DNA of 64,000 nucleotides from Verticiella alkaliphila (GCF_018904615.1 NZ_JADCNH010000013.1:45166-109165); one strand, 5' to 3'. Shown: positions 55,911 through 64,000, counted from the first letter of the stretch. The notes: generated by a model not told the origin, from the letters alone. Numbers and translations: made by a program.

Positions 55911-56387
55911 CTAGCGGCGGCGGGCGGCCTCGACTTCAGCTGCGCGCAGTTGCGGCGCGAGCTTGTCGAGCACCCCGTTGACGAACTTGAAGCCATCCGT
56001 GCCGCCGAAGGACTTGGCGAGCTCGACGGCCTCATTGATGACGACCTTGTACGGCACTTCGACCTGATGCAGCAGCTCGAAGGTGCCGATGAGCAGGATC
56101 GCGTGCTCGACAGGCGAGAGCTCGGCGAGCGGACGGTCCACGAACGGGGTGAACGCCTCGCGCAGGGTCGCGGCCTCGCGCGTCACGCCATAGAGCAGCG
56201 TGCGAAAGAACGCGGCATCCGCCTGGGCGAACTCCTCGTTCTCACGCACGTTGGCATCGATGGCGGTGAGGTCGGTCTGGTCGACGCCGCCCTTGACGAG
56301 CCACTCGTAGGTGCCCTGCAGCGCGAATTCGCGTGCCCGGCGGCGCGCGCTGCGGCCGGACGGACGGGCAGCAACGGGTTCCGTCAT
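55911..56387 (-). CDS. nusB: Transcription antitermination factor NusB
   Basis: 158 residues. [27 protein letters not shown]-type segments [53 protein letters not shown] match NusB. It assists rRNA transcription antitermination with NusE. The start ATG overlaps the ribH stop (ATGA). The operon order ribH-nusB-thiL is conserved in many proteobacteria. Confidence 0.96.
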   Translation of the reverse strand: MTEPVAARPSGRSARRRAREFALQGTYEWLVKGGVDQTDLTAIDANVRENEEFAQADAAFFRTLLYGVTREAATLREAFTPFVDRPLAELSPVEHAILLIGTFELLHQVEVPYKVVINEAVELAKSFGGTDGFKFVNGVLDKLAPQLRAAEVEAARRR

Positions 56388-56923
56388 TGCAGACGCCCCT
56401 TGCCCTCGTTGTCGTCCTCGTCCTCGAAGTCCTCGTCGTCTTCCTCGTCCTCGTCGCCTTCTTCCGGCTCGAGGGCGGCCATCAGGTTGGCCATCTCGAC
56501 GGCGGCGCGGGCGCAGTCGCGGCCCTTGCCTTCAGCACGTTCGACGGCTTGCTCGTCGGACTCGGTGGTGAGCACGCCGTTGGCCACGGGCACGCCGGTG
56601 GCCTGGGCCACGCGACCGATGGCCGCAGCGCTTTCGTTGCTCACGACTTCGAAGTGGTAGGTCTCGCCGCGCACGACCGCGCCGAGCGCGATCAGGGCGT
56701 CGAACTCGCCCGTTTCGGCCAACTGGGCAGCGGCCACGCCGATCTCGAGCGCGCCGGGCACGGTCACGACCATGATGTCGCGCTCGTCCACGCCGAGCTT
56801 GCCGAGTTCTTCCAGGCAGCCGTCGAGTTCGGCCAGGCCGATTTCCTCGTTGAAGCGGGCGCGCACGATGCCAATGTGCAGCCCTTCGCCGTTGAGGTCA
56901 GGCGTGAGAGTGTAGGGATTCAT
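56384..56923 (-). CDS. ribH: 6,7-dimethyl-8-ribityllumazine synthase with acidic tail
   Basis: 179 residues. [73 protein letters not shown] and [18 protein letters not shown] are the standard blocks; the phosphate-binding and catalytic His are in the YHFEVV segment. It condenses the ribityl aminouracil with dihydroxybutanone phosphate. After the normal C-terminus there is a tail of about 25 residues rich in Glu and Asp ([19 protein letters not shown]), ending GKGRLQ. The ATG overlaps the ribBX stop and its own stop overlaps nusB. Confidence 0.95.
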   Translation of the reverse strand: MNPYTLTPDLNGEGLHIGIVRARFNEEIGLAELDGCLEELGKLGVDERDIMVVTVPGALEIGVAAAQLAETGEFDALIALGAVVRGETYHFEVVSNESAAAIGRVAQATGVPVANGVLTTESDEQAVERAEGKGRDCARAAVEMANLMAALEPEEGDEDEEDDEDFEDEDDNEGKGRLQ

Positions 56924-58119
56924 TGAGGTTCTTCCTGTGCGATGGTGGTGTTGGAAACGCCGGCGGGACTGGGCTCCCAGCCCGTCACCGTCAGCGCGAA
57001 GCCCGTCATGCTGGGCATTTTTCTGGGGCGGCCGAGCAGCCGCATGCGTTGCACGTTCAAGTCCTTCAGGATCTGTGCGCCGATGCCGTGGGCACGCAGC
57101 TCCTTGCTGGCAGAGCGATCGATCGGGGCCGGGACGGCACCCGTGCGCGCGGTCTCGTCCAGGGCGACGAAGGCGCCGAACCACTGCTCGGCAGCCGGTG
57201 CGCAATTGAGCAGGACAGCCACGCCGCTCTCGCTCGCGGCGATGGCCTTGAGCGAATCCGGCAGGCTCCAGCTGTGCAGGCTCACCTGCGTATCGAGCAG
57301 ATCGAGCAGCGAGGTGGGCTCGTGCACGCGCACCAGGGCGTCGCGCGACGGATCGATCTCGCCCTTGACGAGCGCGATGTGCGGCGAGCCGCTCGGGGTA
57401 TCGCGATAGGCGATGGCGCGAAAGGTGCCGAAGGCCGTGACGAGCTCGCGCTCGCCCAGGCGCTGCACCATGGATTCGGTCTCGTTGCGATACTGGATGA
57501 GATCGACGATGGTGCCGATCTTCATGTCGTGCTTTTCGGCGAACGTGATCAGATCCGGCAGCCGGGCCATCGTGCCGTCTTCCTTCAGGATCTCGCAGAT
57601 CACCGAGGCCGGGGTGAGCCCGGCCAGGGCCGCGAGATCGCAGCCGGCTTCGGTGTGACCTGCGCGCATGAGCACGCCGCCCTGCACCGCCTGGATCGGA
57701 AAAATATGGCCGGGCTGCACGATGTGCTCGGGTCGGGCATCGCGCGCGACGGCCGTACGCACCGTGCGCGCGCGGTCAGCGGCCGAGATGCCCGTGCTCA
57801 CGCCTTCGGCGGCCTCGATGGAGGCCGTGAAGTTGGTGCCATAGCGCGTGCCGTTCGCGCGCACCATGGGCGCGAGCCCCAGTTGGGCGCAGCGCTCCTC
57901 GGTGAGCGTGAGGCACACCAGGCCCCGGGCGTGGGTCACCATGAAATTGATGGCTTCGGGCGTGACGAATTCAGCCGCCATGACGAGGTCGCCCTCGTTC
58001 TCGCGGTCTTCCTCGTCGACCAAAATGACCATGCGGCCGGCGCGCAGCTCGGCAATGATGTCCGAGACGGGTGAGATGGCGCCGGAAGCGGGCGACGGGG
58101 CGGATGCAACCGCGGACAT
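56920..58119 (-). CDS. ribBA: DHBP synthase fused to a degenerate GTP cyclohydrolase II-like domain (RibBX type)
   Basis: 399 residues from the ATG of [13 protein letters not shown]. The N-terminal DHBP synthase has [40 protein letters not shown] and [30 protein letters not shown], all complete. The C-terminal half aligns with GTP cyclohydrolase II but lacks its zinc cysteines: the usual VRVHSECLTGDV.. region reads [14 protein letters not shown]. The GRGIGL substrate loop is also absent. This is the RibBX variant known from proteobacteria; the C-terminal domain does not replace RibA. It starts the ribBX-ribH-nusB-thiL-pgpA-pncC operon. No FMN riboswitch is visible upstream. Confidence 0.93.
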   Translation of the reverse strand: MSAVASAPSPASGAISPVSDIIAELRAGRMVILVDEEDRENEGDLVMAAEFVTPEAINFMVTHARGLVCLTLTEERCAQLGLAPMVRANGTRYGTNFTASIEAAEGVSTGISAADRARTVRTAVARDARPEHIVQPGHIFPIQAVQGGVLMRAGHTEAGCDLAALAGLTPASVICEILKEDGTMARLPDLITFAEKHDMKIGTIVDLIQYRNETESMVQRLGERELVTAFGTFRAIAYRDTPSGSPHIALVKGEIDPSRDALVRVHEPTSLLDLLDTQVSLHSWSLPDSLKAIAASESGVAVLLNCAPAAEQWFGAFVALDETARTGAVPAPIDRSASKELRAHGIGAQILKDLNVQRMRLLGRPRKMPSMTGFALTVTGWEPSPAGVSNTTIAQEEPQ

Positions 58120-58157
58120 GGGGGAGACTCCGAATTCTTCTGATGAGGCCAGGCGCG

Positions 58158-58181
58158 CGGCGCACAGTCGAACGTGCGCCG
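58158..58181. other. Hairpin in the ribBX leader
   Basis: CGGCGCAC (58158-58165) and GTGCGCCG (58174-58181) form a perfect 8-bp stem with an 8-base loop, 38 bases before the ribBX start. It does not resemble the FMN riboswitch. Its role is unknown. Confidence 0.4.
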
Positions 58182-58302
58182 GGCCGCGTAGTTTACCGCT
58201 TGTTTGTGACGCGGCCGCATCCTTCGCGGCGGGCGGTACCGCCATGGAATATGATCATGGGTTGACCGCGCTTTTTTCGACTCGAACAAGGGACAGACAC
58301 CC

Positions 58303-58965
58303 ATGGTGAACAAAATCATCGATTCGGTAGCCGCCGCGCTCGCCGACGTGGCAGACGGCGCCACTGTGCTGATCGGTGGCTTCGGCAATGCCGGCATGCC
58401 GCATCAACTCATCGACGGCCTGATCGAGCAAGGCGCGCGCGATCTGGTGGTGGTGAGCAACAACGCCGGCAACGGCGACACGGGCCTCGCGGCCCTGCTC
58501 AAGGCTGGCCGCGTGCGCAAGGTGGTCTGCTCCTTCCCCCGCCAGGCGGATTCCTGGGTGTTCGACGACCTGTACCGCGCCGGCAAGATCGGCCTCGAAC
58601 TCGTCCCGCAGGGCAACCTGGCCGAACGCATCCGCGCCGCCGGCGCTGGTGTGGGCGCCTTCTTCTCGCCCACGGGCTACGGCACGCTGCTGGCCGAAGG
58701 CAAGGAAACGCGCGAGATCAATGGCCGGAACTACGTGCTCGAGTATCCGATCCACGCGGATCTCGCGCTCATCAGCGCGCTGAAGGCCGACCGCTGGGGC
58801 AACCTCACCTATCGCAAGACGGCGCGCAACTTCGGGCCGATCATGGCGAGCGCGGCCAAGGTGGCCGTGGCCCAGGTGAAGGAGATCGTCGAACTGGGCG
58901 AGCTCGATCCGGAAGCCGTGGTCACCCCCGGCATCTTCGTACAACGTGTCGTCAAAGTCGCCTGA
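58303..58965 (+). CDS. pcaI: 3-oxoadipate CoA-transferase, subunit A
   Basis: 220 residues. VLIGGFGNAGMPHQLIDGLIEQGARDLVVVSNNAGNG and GNLAERIRAAGAGVGAFFSPTGYGT are typical of the alpha subunit of 3-oxoacid/3-oxoadipate CoA transferases. It transfers CoA from succinyl-CoA to 3-oxoadipate. Its partner pcaJ follows 10 bases downstream and pcaB and pcaDC follow that, placing it in the protocatechuate branch of the beta-ketoadipate pathway. The pcaGH, pcaF and regulator genes are not in the window. Confidence 0.93.
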   Translation: MVNKIIDSVAAALADVADGATVLIGGFGNAGMPHQLIDGLIEQGARDLVVVSNNAGNGDTGLAALLKAGRVRKVVCSFPRQADSWVFDDLYRAGKIGLELVPQGNLAERIRAAGAGVGAFFSPTGYGTLLAEGKETREINGRNYVLEYPIHADLALISALKADRWGNLTYRKTARNFGPIMASAAKVAVAQVKEIVELGELDPEAVVTPGIFVQRVVKVA

Positions 58966-58975
58966 GGAGCCCGCC

Positions 58976-59617
58976 ATGCAGAAACTCGACCGCAACCAGA
59001 TGGCTGCCCGCGTTGCCCAGGACATCCCTGACGGCGCCTATGTGAACCTCGGCATCGGCCTGCCCACCCTCGTGGCCAATCACCTGCCCGCCGATCGCGA
59101 GATCATTCTCCACACCGAGAACGGCCTTCTCGGCATGGGTCCCGCGCCCGCCAAGGGCGAGGAGGACGAGGACCTCATCAACGCCGGCAAGCAGCCGGTC
59201 ACCGCCCTGCCCGGCGCGGCCTTCTTCCATCACGCCGATTCCTTCTCCATGATGCGCGGCGGCCACCTGGACATCTGCGTACTCGGTGCCTTCCAGGTCT
59301 CGGCGACAGGCGATCTTGCCAACTGGCACACCGGTGCCAAGGACGCCATTCCCGCCGTTGGCGGCGCGATGGATCTGGCCATCGGCGCGCGCCAGGTCTT
59401 CGTCATGATGGAGCACCTGACCAAGCAGGGCGACAGCAAGATCGTCGACGTGTGCACCTATCCGCTCACGGGTGTCGGCTGCGTGAGCCGCGTCTATACC
59501 GACCTCGCCGTGCTCGACATCACCCCGGAAGGCGTGCGGGTGGTCGAACACGTCGAAGGCCTCACCTTCGAGGAACTGCAGAAGCTGAGCGGCATTGCGC
59601 TCCTGCCTCCTCGCTGA
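58976..59617 (+). CDS. pcaJ: 3-oxoadipate CoA-transferase, subunit B
   Basis: 213 residues. GAYVNLGIGLPTLVANHLP and HTENGLLGMGPAP carry the catalytic Glu (in ENG) of the beta subunit. ATGDLANWHTGAKDAIPAVGGAMDLAIGARQVFVMMEHL and CTYPLTGVGCVSRVYTDLAVLDIT follow. It forms the active enzyme with PcaI. GAGGAG lies 5 bases before the ATG. The pcaB gene starts 10 bases after its stop. Confidence 0.94.
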   Translation: MQKLDRNQMAARVAQDIPDGAYVNLGIGLPTLVANHLPADREIILHTENGLLGMGPAPAKGEEDEDLINAGKQPVTALPGAAFFHHADSFSMMRGGHLDICVLGAFQVSATGDLANWHTGAKDAIPAVGGAMDLAIGARQVFVMMEHLTKQGDSKIVDVCTYPLTGVGCVSRVYTDLAVLDITPEGVRVVEHVEGLTFEELQKLSGIALLPPR

Positions 59618-59627
59618 GCCCGCCACC

Positions 59628-61007
59628 ATGGATGCCCTGAACGCCACCGCCAGCACGAGCGCCATGCGGGCCTTGTGGTCCGACGATGCCGTGCTCGCCG
59701 CCATGCTGCGTTTCGAAGCCGAGCTCGCACTTGCGCAGTCGGCCTGTGGACTGATCCCGGCCGAGGCCGGCCCGGCGATCGCGGCGGTATGCCAGACGGT
59801 GCGTCCCGACCCGCTGCCGCTCGCCCTGGAAGCGCAGCGCGCAGGCACGCTCGCCATTCCGCTCGTCAAGCAGCTGAAGGCGGCTGTGGCCGCGGCCGAT
59901 TCCGCGCAGGCCGCCTACGTGCACTATGGCAGCACCAGCCAGGACATCGCGGACACCGCGCTCGTCTTGATCGCGCGCGACTCGCTCGCGCTCCTGCGCC
60001 AGGATCTCCTCGCTCTGGGCCGCGCCCTGGCCGGACTCGTCCGCACGCATGCACGCACGGCACTGCTCGCCCGCACGCTGCTGCAGCCGGCCGCGCCGAT
60101 CAGCTTCGGCTGGAAGGCAGCGGGCTGGCTTGATGCCGTCAACCGCAGCACGCAGGCGCTCATGCGCGCCGGCGAAGAAGCCGCCACGCTGCAGCTGGGC
60201 GGCGCCAATGGCGCCCTGCTGCTGCATGGCGAGCGTGGCGCAGAAGTGAGCGCCAGGCTCGCGCGCCAGCTCGGCCTCGCGGCGCCCGCGATCAGCTGGC
60301 ATGGCGCGCGCGACCGTCTGGCGCGCCTCGCCAGCGAACTCGCCCTCCTGTGCGGCGTGGTCGGCAAGTTCGGCCGCGACATCGCGCTTCTGATGCAGGT
60401 CGAGGTGGGCGAAGCCTTCGAGCCCTCTGGCGAAGGCCGTGGCGGCTCATCGGCCATGCCGCACAAGCGCAACCCCGTGGCCGCCATGCACATGCTGGAC
60501 GCCGCATACCGGGCGCCGGCACTCGCGCAGATCCTGGTGGGCGAGCTGCCTGCCGAGCACGAGCGCGGCCTGGGCTCCTGGCCCAATGCCCTGCCCACGC
60601 TCGAAACCTTGTTTGCGCTGGCTGCCAACAGCTTAGCGGCCGCGCGCGAGACGGCCGAAGGCCTCACGGTGGATGCTGACGCCATGCGCGCCAACATCGA
60701 CCGCATGCACGGCGTCGTATTTTCCGAGGCCCTGGGCAGCGTCATCGCCCGGGCCGTGGGGCCGGCCAAGGCGACGGCCACCGTGAGCCAGGCAAGCCAG
60801 CGCGCCATGGCTGAGGCTCGCCCGGTCCTGGACATCCTGCGCGAGGACGCTGCCCTCACGGCGCAGGTCGACGGCAAGGCACTCGAAGCGGCCCTGCGCA
60901 CCGACACCCAGCTCGAAGGTGCCCTGCCCATGTGCGAGGCCGTCCTCGACGCCTGGACACCCACCGAATCCGCGCTCGCTGCCGCCGATGGCGCGCGCGC
61001 TCTGTGA
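59628..61007 (+). CDS. pcaB: 3-carboxy-cis,cis-muconate cycloisomerase
   Basis: 459 residues of the fumarase/aspartase superfamily. The signature GRGGSSAMPHKRNPVAA (about residues 280-296) is the classical GSSxMPxKxN loop with the catalytic Ser. YVHYGSTSQDIADTAL and LLARTLLQPAAPISFGWKAAGWLD are further family blocks. It converts 3-carboxymuconate to 4-carboxymuconolactone, the step before PcaC. ATG at 59628; pcaDC follows 19 bases downstream. The acid-lyase fold is complete with no truncation. Confidence 0.94.
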   Translation: MDALNATASTSAMRALWSDDAVLAAMLRFEAELALAQSACGLIPAEAGPAIAAVCQTVRPDPLPLALEAQRAGTLAIPLVKQLKAAVAAADSAQAAYVHYGSTSQDIADTALVLIARDSLALLRQDLLALGRALAGLVRTHARTALLARTLLQPAAPISFGWKAAGWLDAVNRSTQALMRAGEEAATLQLGGANGALLLHGERGAEVSARLARQLGLAAPAISWHGARDRLARLASELALLCGVVGKFGRDIALLMQVEVGEAFEPSGEGRGGSSAMPHKRNPVAAMHMLDAAYRAPALAQILVGELPAEHERGLGSWPNALPTLETLFALAANSLAAARETAEGLTVDADAMRANIDRMHGVVFSEALGSVIARAVGPAKATATVSQASQRAMAEARPVLDILREDAALTAQVDGKALEAALRTDTQLEGALPMCEAVLDAWTPTESALAAADGARAL

Positions 61008-61026
61008 ACGCTGAAGGAGACATTTC

Positions 61027-62199
61027 ATGCCGCACGCCCTGAGCCACGACGCTCGCATCTACTGGCGCACCGATGGCGATCCGGCCCTGCCGGCCCTGGT
61101 CCTCGGCAATTCGCTGGGTACGGATTTCTCGATGTGGGACATCCTGCTGCCCCGCCTGCTGCGCCACTTCTACGTGCTGCGCTTCGACATGCGCGGCCAC
61201 GGCGCCTCTGACGCGCCGGCCGCCGACTACACGCTGGACCAACTCACCGATGACGCCGAAGCGGTGATCGCCGCTGCTGGCATCACGCAGTATCACTACT
61301 GCGGCATCTCGCTGGGCGGCATGGTCGGCATGAACCTCGCCTCGCGCCAGCCGTCCGGGCTGCAGCGTCTCATTCTTTCCAATACGAGTCCCAAGTTCCC
61401 GGACCCGGCGCTGTGGGCCGCGCGCATCGACGCCGTGCGCCAAGGCGGCATGGCGTCGATCGCCGAAGCCGGCCTTGCCCGCTTCTTCACCCCAGAGTTC
61501 GTGCGCATCGGCGACATGGGCTTTCAGCGCGTGCGCAACACCTTGCTGGGCATCGACCCGCAAGGCTACATCGGCTGCTGCGCCGCCATCCGCGACATGG
61601 ACTTGCGCGGCGTGCTCGCACGCATCCAGGTGCCCACCCTCGTCGTCACCGGCGAATTCGATCTGTCCACGCCGCCCGCCGTGGGCGAGGCACTTGCGCA
61701 GGCCATCGCGGGCAGCGAGCACGTCAACCTGCGCTCGGCCCACATCCCGTGCGTCGAGATCCCGACGGCTTATGGCGACACGCTCGTGCATTGGCTCGCG
61801 CCCGCCGACGTGGACAGTGACGTGTCGCGCTACGCCGCGGGTCTCGTGCGCCGCAAGTCGGTGCTGGGCGACGCTCACGTCGAGCGCAGCCTGAAGCACG
61901 CCACGCCGTTCAACGCCGGCTTCCAGCAGTTCATCACCCGCTACGCCTGGGGCGAGATCTGGACGTCCAGCCGCTTCCCGGATCTGCAGCGCCGTCTGCT
62001 CGTGCTCGCCATGACCGCAGCACAGGGCCGCTGGGAAGAGTTCGAACTGCACGTCGGCGCGGCGTTACGTGCCGGCGTGGAGCCTGAGACGCTGCAGGAG
62101 CTCTTGACGCAAGTGGCCGTCTACACCGGCGTGCCTGCGGCCAATACCGGCTTCAAGATTGCCGGCGAGCTGATCCGCGAACACCAGGCCGCGGATTGA
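61027..62199 (+). CDS. 3-oxoadipate enol-lactonase/4-carboxymuconolactone decarboxylase fusion (PcaDC/PcaL)
   Basis: 390 residues in two domains. The N-terminal alpha/beta hydrolase (about 1-255) has ALVLGNSLGTDFSMWDILLPRLL, MRGHGASDAPAADYTLDQL and the nucleophile elbow YCGISLGGMVGM; this is the enol-lactonase PcaD. The C-terminal carboxymuconolactone decarboxylase domain (about 270-390) has NAGFQQFITRYAWGEIWTSSRFPDLQRRLLVLAMTAAQGRW, the PcaC signature. The two reactions are consecutive in the pathway. Its stop overlaps the TTG start of folK. Confidence 0.93.
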   Translation: MPHALSHDARIYWRTDGDPALPALVLGNSLGTDFSMWDILLPRLLRHFYVLRFDMRGHGASDAPAADYTLDQLTDDAEAVIAAAGITQYHYCGISLGGMVGMNLASRQPSGLQRLILSNTSPKFPDPALWAARIDAVRQGGMASIAEAGLARFFTPEFVRIGDMGFQRVRNTLLGIDPQGYIGCCAAIRDMDLRGVLARIQVPTLVVTGEFDLSTPPAVGEALAQAIAGSEHVNLRSAHIPCVEIPTAYGDTLVHWLAPADVDSDVSRYAAGLVRRKSVLGDAHVERSLKHATPFNAGFQQFITRYAWGEIWTSSRFPDLQRRLLVLAMTAAQGRWEEFELHVGAALRAGVEPETLQELLTQVAVYTGVPAANTGFKIAGELIREHQAAD

Positions 62200-62687
62200 C
62201 CTCCCCGATCGAGGTCTACATCGGCATCGGCGGCAACCTCGGCGATGCCCTGGCCACTGTGCGTGCAGCGATCGCCGAGCTCCGCTCGGCGCCCGGTCTG
62301 TCGGCCGTCACGAGCGCAGCGCTCTACCGATCCGCGCCCGTCGAGGCGAGCGGCCCGGACTTCATCAACACGGTCGTCCGGGCCAGCACCACGCTCGCCC
62401 CGCTGGCGCTTCTGGATCTGCTGCAAGCCATCGAGGCACGGCATGGTCGGGAGCGGCCGTATCGCAATGCGCCGCGCACCCTGGATCTCGACCTGTTGCT
62501 CTACGGCGACATCAAGCTAGATACGCCCCGGCTCACGCTGCCGCATCCCCGGATGACCGAGCGGGCCTTCGTGCTGGCGCCGTTGGCCGAACTCGCGCCG
62601 GCATTGCGGGTACCCGCCGGCACCGTCAGCGAGCTCCTGGCCGCGCTCGATCAGCGCATCGAGCGCCTGCCCGTCCCACCCGGCTGA
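62196..62687 (+). CDS. folK: 2-amino-4-hydroxy-6-hydroxymethyldihydropteridine pyrophosphokinase
   Basis: 163 residues. EVYIGIGGNLGDALATVRAAIAEL, YRSAPVEASGPDFINTVV and RNAPRTLDLDLLLYGDIKLDTPRLTLPHPRMTERAFVLAPLAELAP are the HPPK signature, including the DLDLL metal-binding Asp pair. It makes the pyrophosphorylated pterin for folate synthesis. The start is a TTG that overlaps the pcaDC stop (TTGA), so this housekeeping gene is coupled to a catabolic operon, which is unusual. Confidence 0.9.
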   Translation: MTSPIEVYIGIGGNLGDALATVRAAIAELRSAPGLSAVTSAALYRSAPVEASGPDFINTVVRASTTLAPLALLDLLQAIEARHGRERPYRNAPRTLDLDLLLYGDIKLDTPRLTLPHPRMTERAFVLAPLAELAPALRVPAGTVSELLAALDQRIERLPVPPG

Positions 62688-62730
62688 CACGGCGTCGTCC
62701 CGCCCCTCACGAATCGTCGCATTTGCGCAC

Positions 62731-62745
62731 GTTTTCGCTGAAAAC
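62731..62745. promoter_or_regulatory. Short inverted repeat before the cellulose genes
   Basis: GTTTTC (62731-62736), GCT, GAAAAC (62740-62745), a perfect 6-bp repeat, 38 bases before the TATAAT box of the bcs genes. A possible operator; too short to assign. Confidence 0.25.
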
Positions 62746-62782
62746 CTTATGACAGAATGTATGAGGATTGCGGCTCGGCCCC

Positions 62783-62788
62783 TATAAT
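62783..62788 (+). promoter_or_regulatory. TATAAT -10 box upstream of bcsD
   Basis: A perfect TATAAT lies 61 bases before the bcsD start. No good -35 hexamer stands at the right distance, which suggests an activator-dependent promoter for the cellulose operon. Confidence 0.4.
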
Positions 62789-62849
62789 CCCGAGGAATTG
62801 CGCGACGCTGCCACCGGGCGCCGTCAGGTCATGTCACACAAGGATGACA

Positions 62850-63305
62850 GTGGAAAAGGCGATTTTCGAGTACGTGAGCGAAGCCCAGGCCAGCCGGCAG
62901 TGGAAGCAATTTCTGGCGGCACTCGCGGCCGAGTTCGGTGAGCAACTCGCGGATACCGATCTTCGCGCCATGATGCAACGCGTCGGCGCCCGATTCGCCG
63001 GACAATTGCCGCTGCCGCGTTGCGATACCGTCCCGCAGATGCAGCAGGCCATGAGCGACCTGTGGATGAGCTGCGACTGGGGGTGGGTCGAGCTGCACGA
63101 GAATGCGGATCACCTTGCCATACGCCATTTCTGCTCACCGTTGCGCGCCGCGTTCGGGGAACAACACTTGCGATGGACGCCCGCCTTCCTGGAAGGCGCC
63201 TACCAGCAATGGTTCCACAGCATGGGGTCGGGATCCACGCTACGCGTGCAGCAAAGCACGCAGGCTGACGCGTTCGGCTGCGTGGAATTTCGCCTCGCCC
63301 AATAA
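62850..63305 (+). CDS. bcsD: Cellulose synthase subunit D
   Basis: 151 residues, near the size of Acetobacter BcsD. FLAALAAEFGEQLADTDLRAMMQRVGARFA, MQQAMSDLWMSCDWGWVELHENADHLAIRHFCSPLRAAFG and RWTPAFLEGAYQQWFHSMGSGSTLRVQQ match the BcsD family. BcsD forms a ring in the periplasm that guides glucan chains into crystalline ribbons. The GTG at 62850 has AAGGA 5 bases upstream; the ATG at 62844 overlaps that site and is less likely. It is the first gene of a cellulose operon cut by the right edge. Confidence 0.88.
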   Translation: MEKAIFEYVSEAQASRQWKQFLAALAAEFGEQLADTDLRAMMQRVGARFAGQLPLPRCDTVPQMQQAMSDLWMSCDWGWVELHENADHLAIRHFCSPLRAAFGEQHLRWTPAFLEGAYQQWFHSMGSGSTLRVQQSTQADAFGCVEFRLAQ

Positions 63306-63352
63306 TCTGAACTGGCGCGGTCTTACGCGTTGCCCCCGAGGCCTGTATCTGT

Positions 63353-64000
63353 ATGAGTGGTGCTAACGACATCGCCAATTTGTTTGCCCGGTTCGGTGGC
63401 AAACCTGAGCATTACCAGGAGATCGCCCGCGCCGACCAGGCGCGCGACTCTGAATCTCGATGGCCACTGCTGTCCTCGGTCGGCGCGCAGGCAGCCCATC
63501 CTCCTGCCGTGCAACATGGCCAGGCCAGGACTGCGAGCCACAGCCCGTCGCCTTTCGCGCAGCCGGAGACGGCGGCTCGCCACGATGGCCGTACCGAGCC
63601 GACACTGCCCTGGGGCGCGGCGACGCCCGTGCTGGACGACGCTCCCTTCAGTGCCCCTCTCGCCCCGGTCGCGCCCACCGAATCTGCACCCGAGCCCGCG
63701 CCTGCCACGGCACCACTGTCGCAGTTCATCGCGCCGCGCCAGCGCGGTTTCGGACGTCCGGCCCCGACAGTGCGCGCCGCTGCGCCCCCGGCGGCGATGG
63801 CTGCGGCAGCGGCATCGCCCCAGCCTGCTGCTGGTGCCATGACATCGACGGCTGCCACGCCCGAGTCTACGGCGCCTGGCGCCGCTTTCACCCGCTTTGC
63901 CCAGTCCGCCAGTCAGCCAACGGCCGCGCCGCCCTCAGCACCCGTCGCAGCTACGCGCGCGGCCGGGCACGCCGCGCCGGCACCGAGCCTTGGCGGTTCG
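63353..64000 (+). CDS. BcsP/BcsR-like cellulose biosynthesis accessory protein, 3' end missing
   Basis: The frame is open from the ATG at 63353 to the edge of the window (216 codons). The first 40 residues, ANDIANLFARFGG, YQEIARA and SRWPLLSSV, resemble the BcsR/BcsP N-terminal module, which associates with the BcsQ/BcsA complex. The remaining visible part is rich in Pro and Ala, low in complexity, probably disordered, as in BcsO/BcsP proteins. It lies 47 bases after bcsD. Only a partial protein is seen and the subfamily (BcsP or BcsO) is uncertain. Confidence 0.65.
   Translation, partial: MSGANDIANLFARFGGKPEHYQEIARADQARDSESRWPLLSSVGAQAAHPPAVQHGQARTASHSPSPFAQPETAARHDGRTEPTLPWGAATPVLDDAPFSAPLAPVAPTESAPEPAPATAPLSQFIAPRQRGFGRPAPTVRAAAPPAAMAAAAASPQPAAGAMTSTAATPESTAPGAAFTRFAQSASQPTAAPPSAPVAATRAAGHAAPAPSLGGS

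Noticed and set aside
54904..56035. Longer thiL starting at 56035
   Set aside because: It would overlap nusB by 125 bases and add a Ser/Arg-rich segment absent from ThiL proteins; GTG 55903 fits the family.
58120..58302. FMN riboswitch before ribBX
   Set aside because: The conserved aptamer blocks are absent; only an unrelated GC hairpin is seen.

Overview
The window is dense, GC-rich chromosomal DNA with no insertion sequence, integrase, phage gene, tRNA, rRNA or CRISPR array. Gene content points to a betaproteobacterium of the order Burkholderiales, most likely Alcaligenaceae (the Bordetella/Achromobacter side). Pointers are two Bug-type periplasmic binding proteins, a Par27-like parvulin, a RibBX-type ribB fusion, a lumazine synthase with an acidic tail, a protocatechuate-branch pca cluster with a pcaD-pcaC fusion, and a Burkholderiales-style cellulose operon. 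This placement is an inference from gene families, not from a marker gene. No gap between genes exceeds 300 bases.

Layout, left part. 1-5.9 kb is a zinc region: the end of a ZrgA-type His-rich protein, an ABC ATPase and FtsX-type permease, a DUF3299 protein, a ZnuD-like TonB receptor with a His-rich loop, and Zur. A 19-bp inverted repeat that looks like a double Zur box abuts the receptor start codon. 6-8.8 kb has msbA and a divergent GT9 heptosyltransferase. 8.9-12.5 kb has selO, then msrB-yciB-bolA-parvulin with overlapping ends. 12.7-15.6 kb is a TRAP transporter (Q-M-P). 15.7-17.2 kb is a CSS-EAL c-di-GMP phosphodiesterase gene split by an apparent frameshift; it meets the purL stop codon with no gap. 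21.3-28.8 kb holds the alpha-2-macroglobulin/PBP1C pair.

Middle part. 28.8-32.5 kb is an acyl-CoA ligase, a Bug protein and an AraC-type regulator. Then follow a DTW-domain tRNA modifier, an exonuclease/GIY-YIG fusion, a LysE exporter, an amidohydrolase and an alpha/beta hydrolase. 37.4-40 kb is an NAD-salvage pair (NadM-Nudix and NadV). Next come an EamA permease, a CHMI-family isomerase, and groES-groEL behind a perfect CIRCE element. 43.9-46.7 kb has an alpha/beta hydrolase divergent from a LysR regulator, and an orphan FecR-domain protein. 46.9-51.2 kb has a second Bug protein and a YbbA/YbbP-type ABC transporter.

Right part. 51.3-53.2 kb has a dienelactone hydrolase, pyrF and a small DUF2007 protein. 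A long leftward operon (58.1 to 53.2 kb) runs ribBX-ribH-nusB-thiL-pgpA-pncC and a GNAT acetyltransferase whose C-terminus is cut by a second apparent frameshift. 58.3-62.7 kb is pcaI-pcaJ-pcaB-pcaDC-folK. The window ends with the start of a cellulose-synthesis operon (bcsD and a BcsP/BcsR-like protein). No wholly novel system was found. The items most worth a second look are the Zur operator fused to a probably leaderless start codon together with the associated zinc transporter cluster, the two frameshifts, and the orphan FecR protein.
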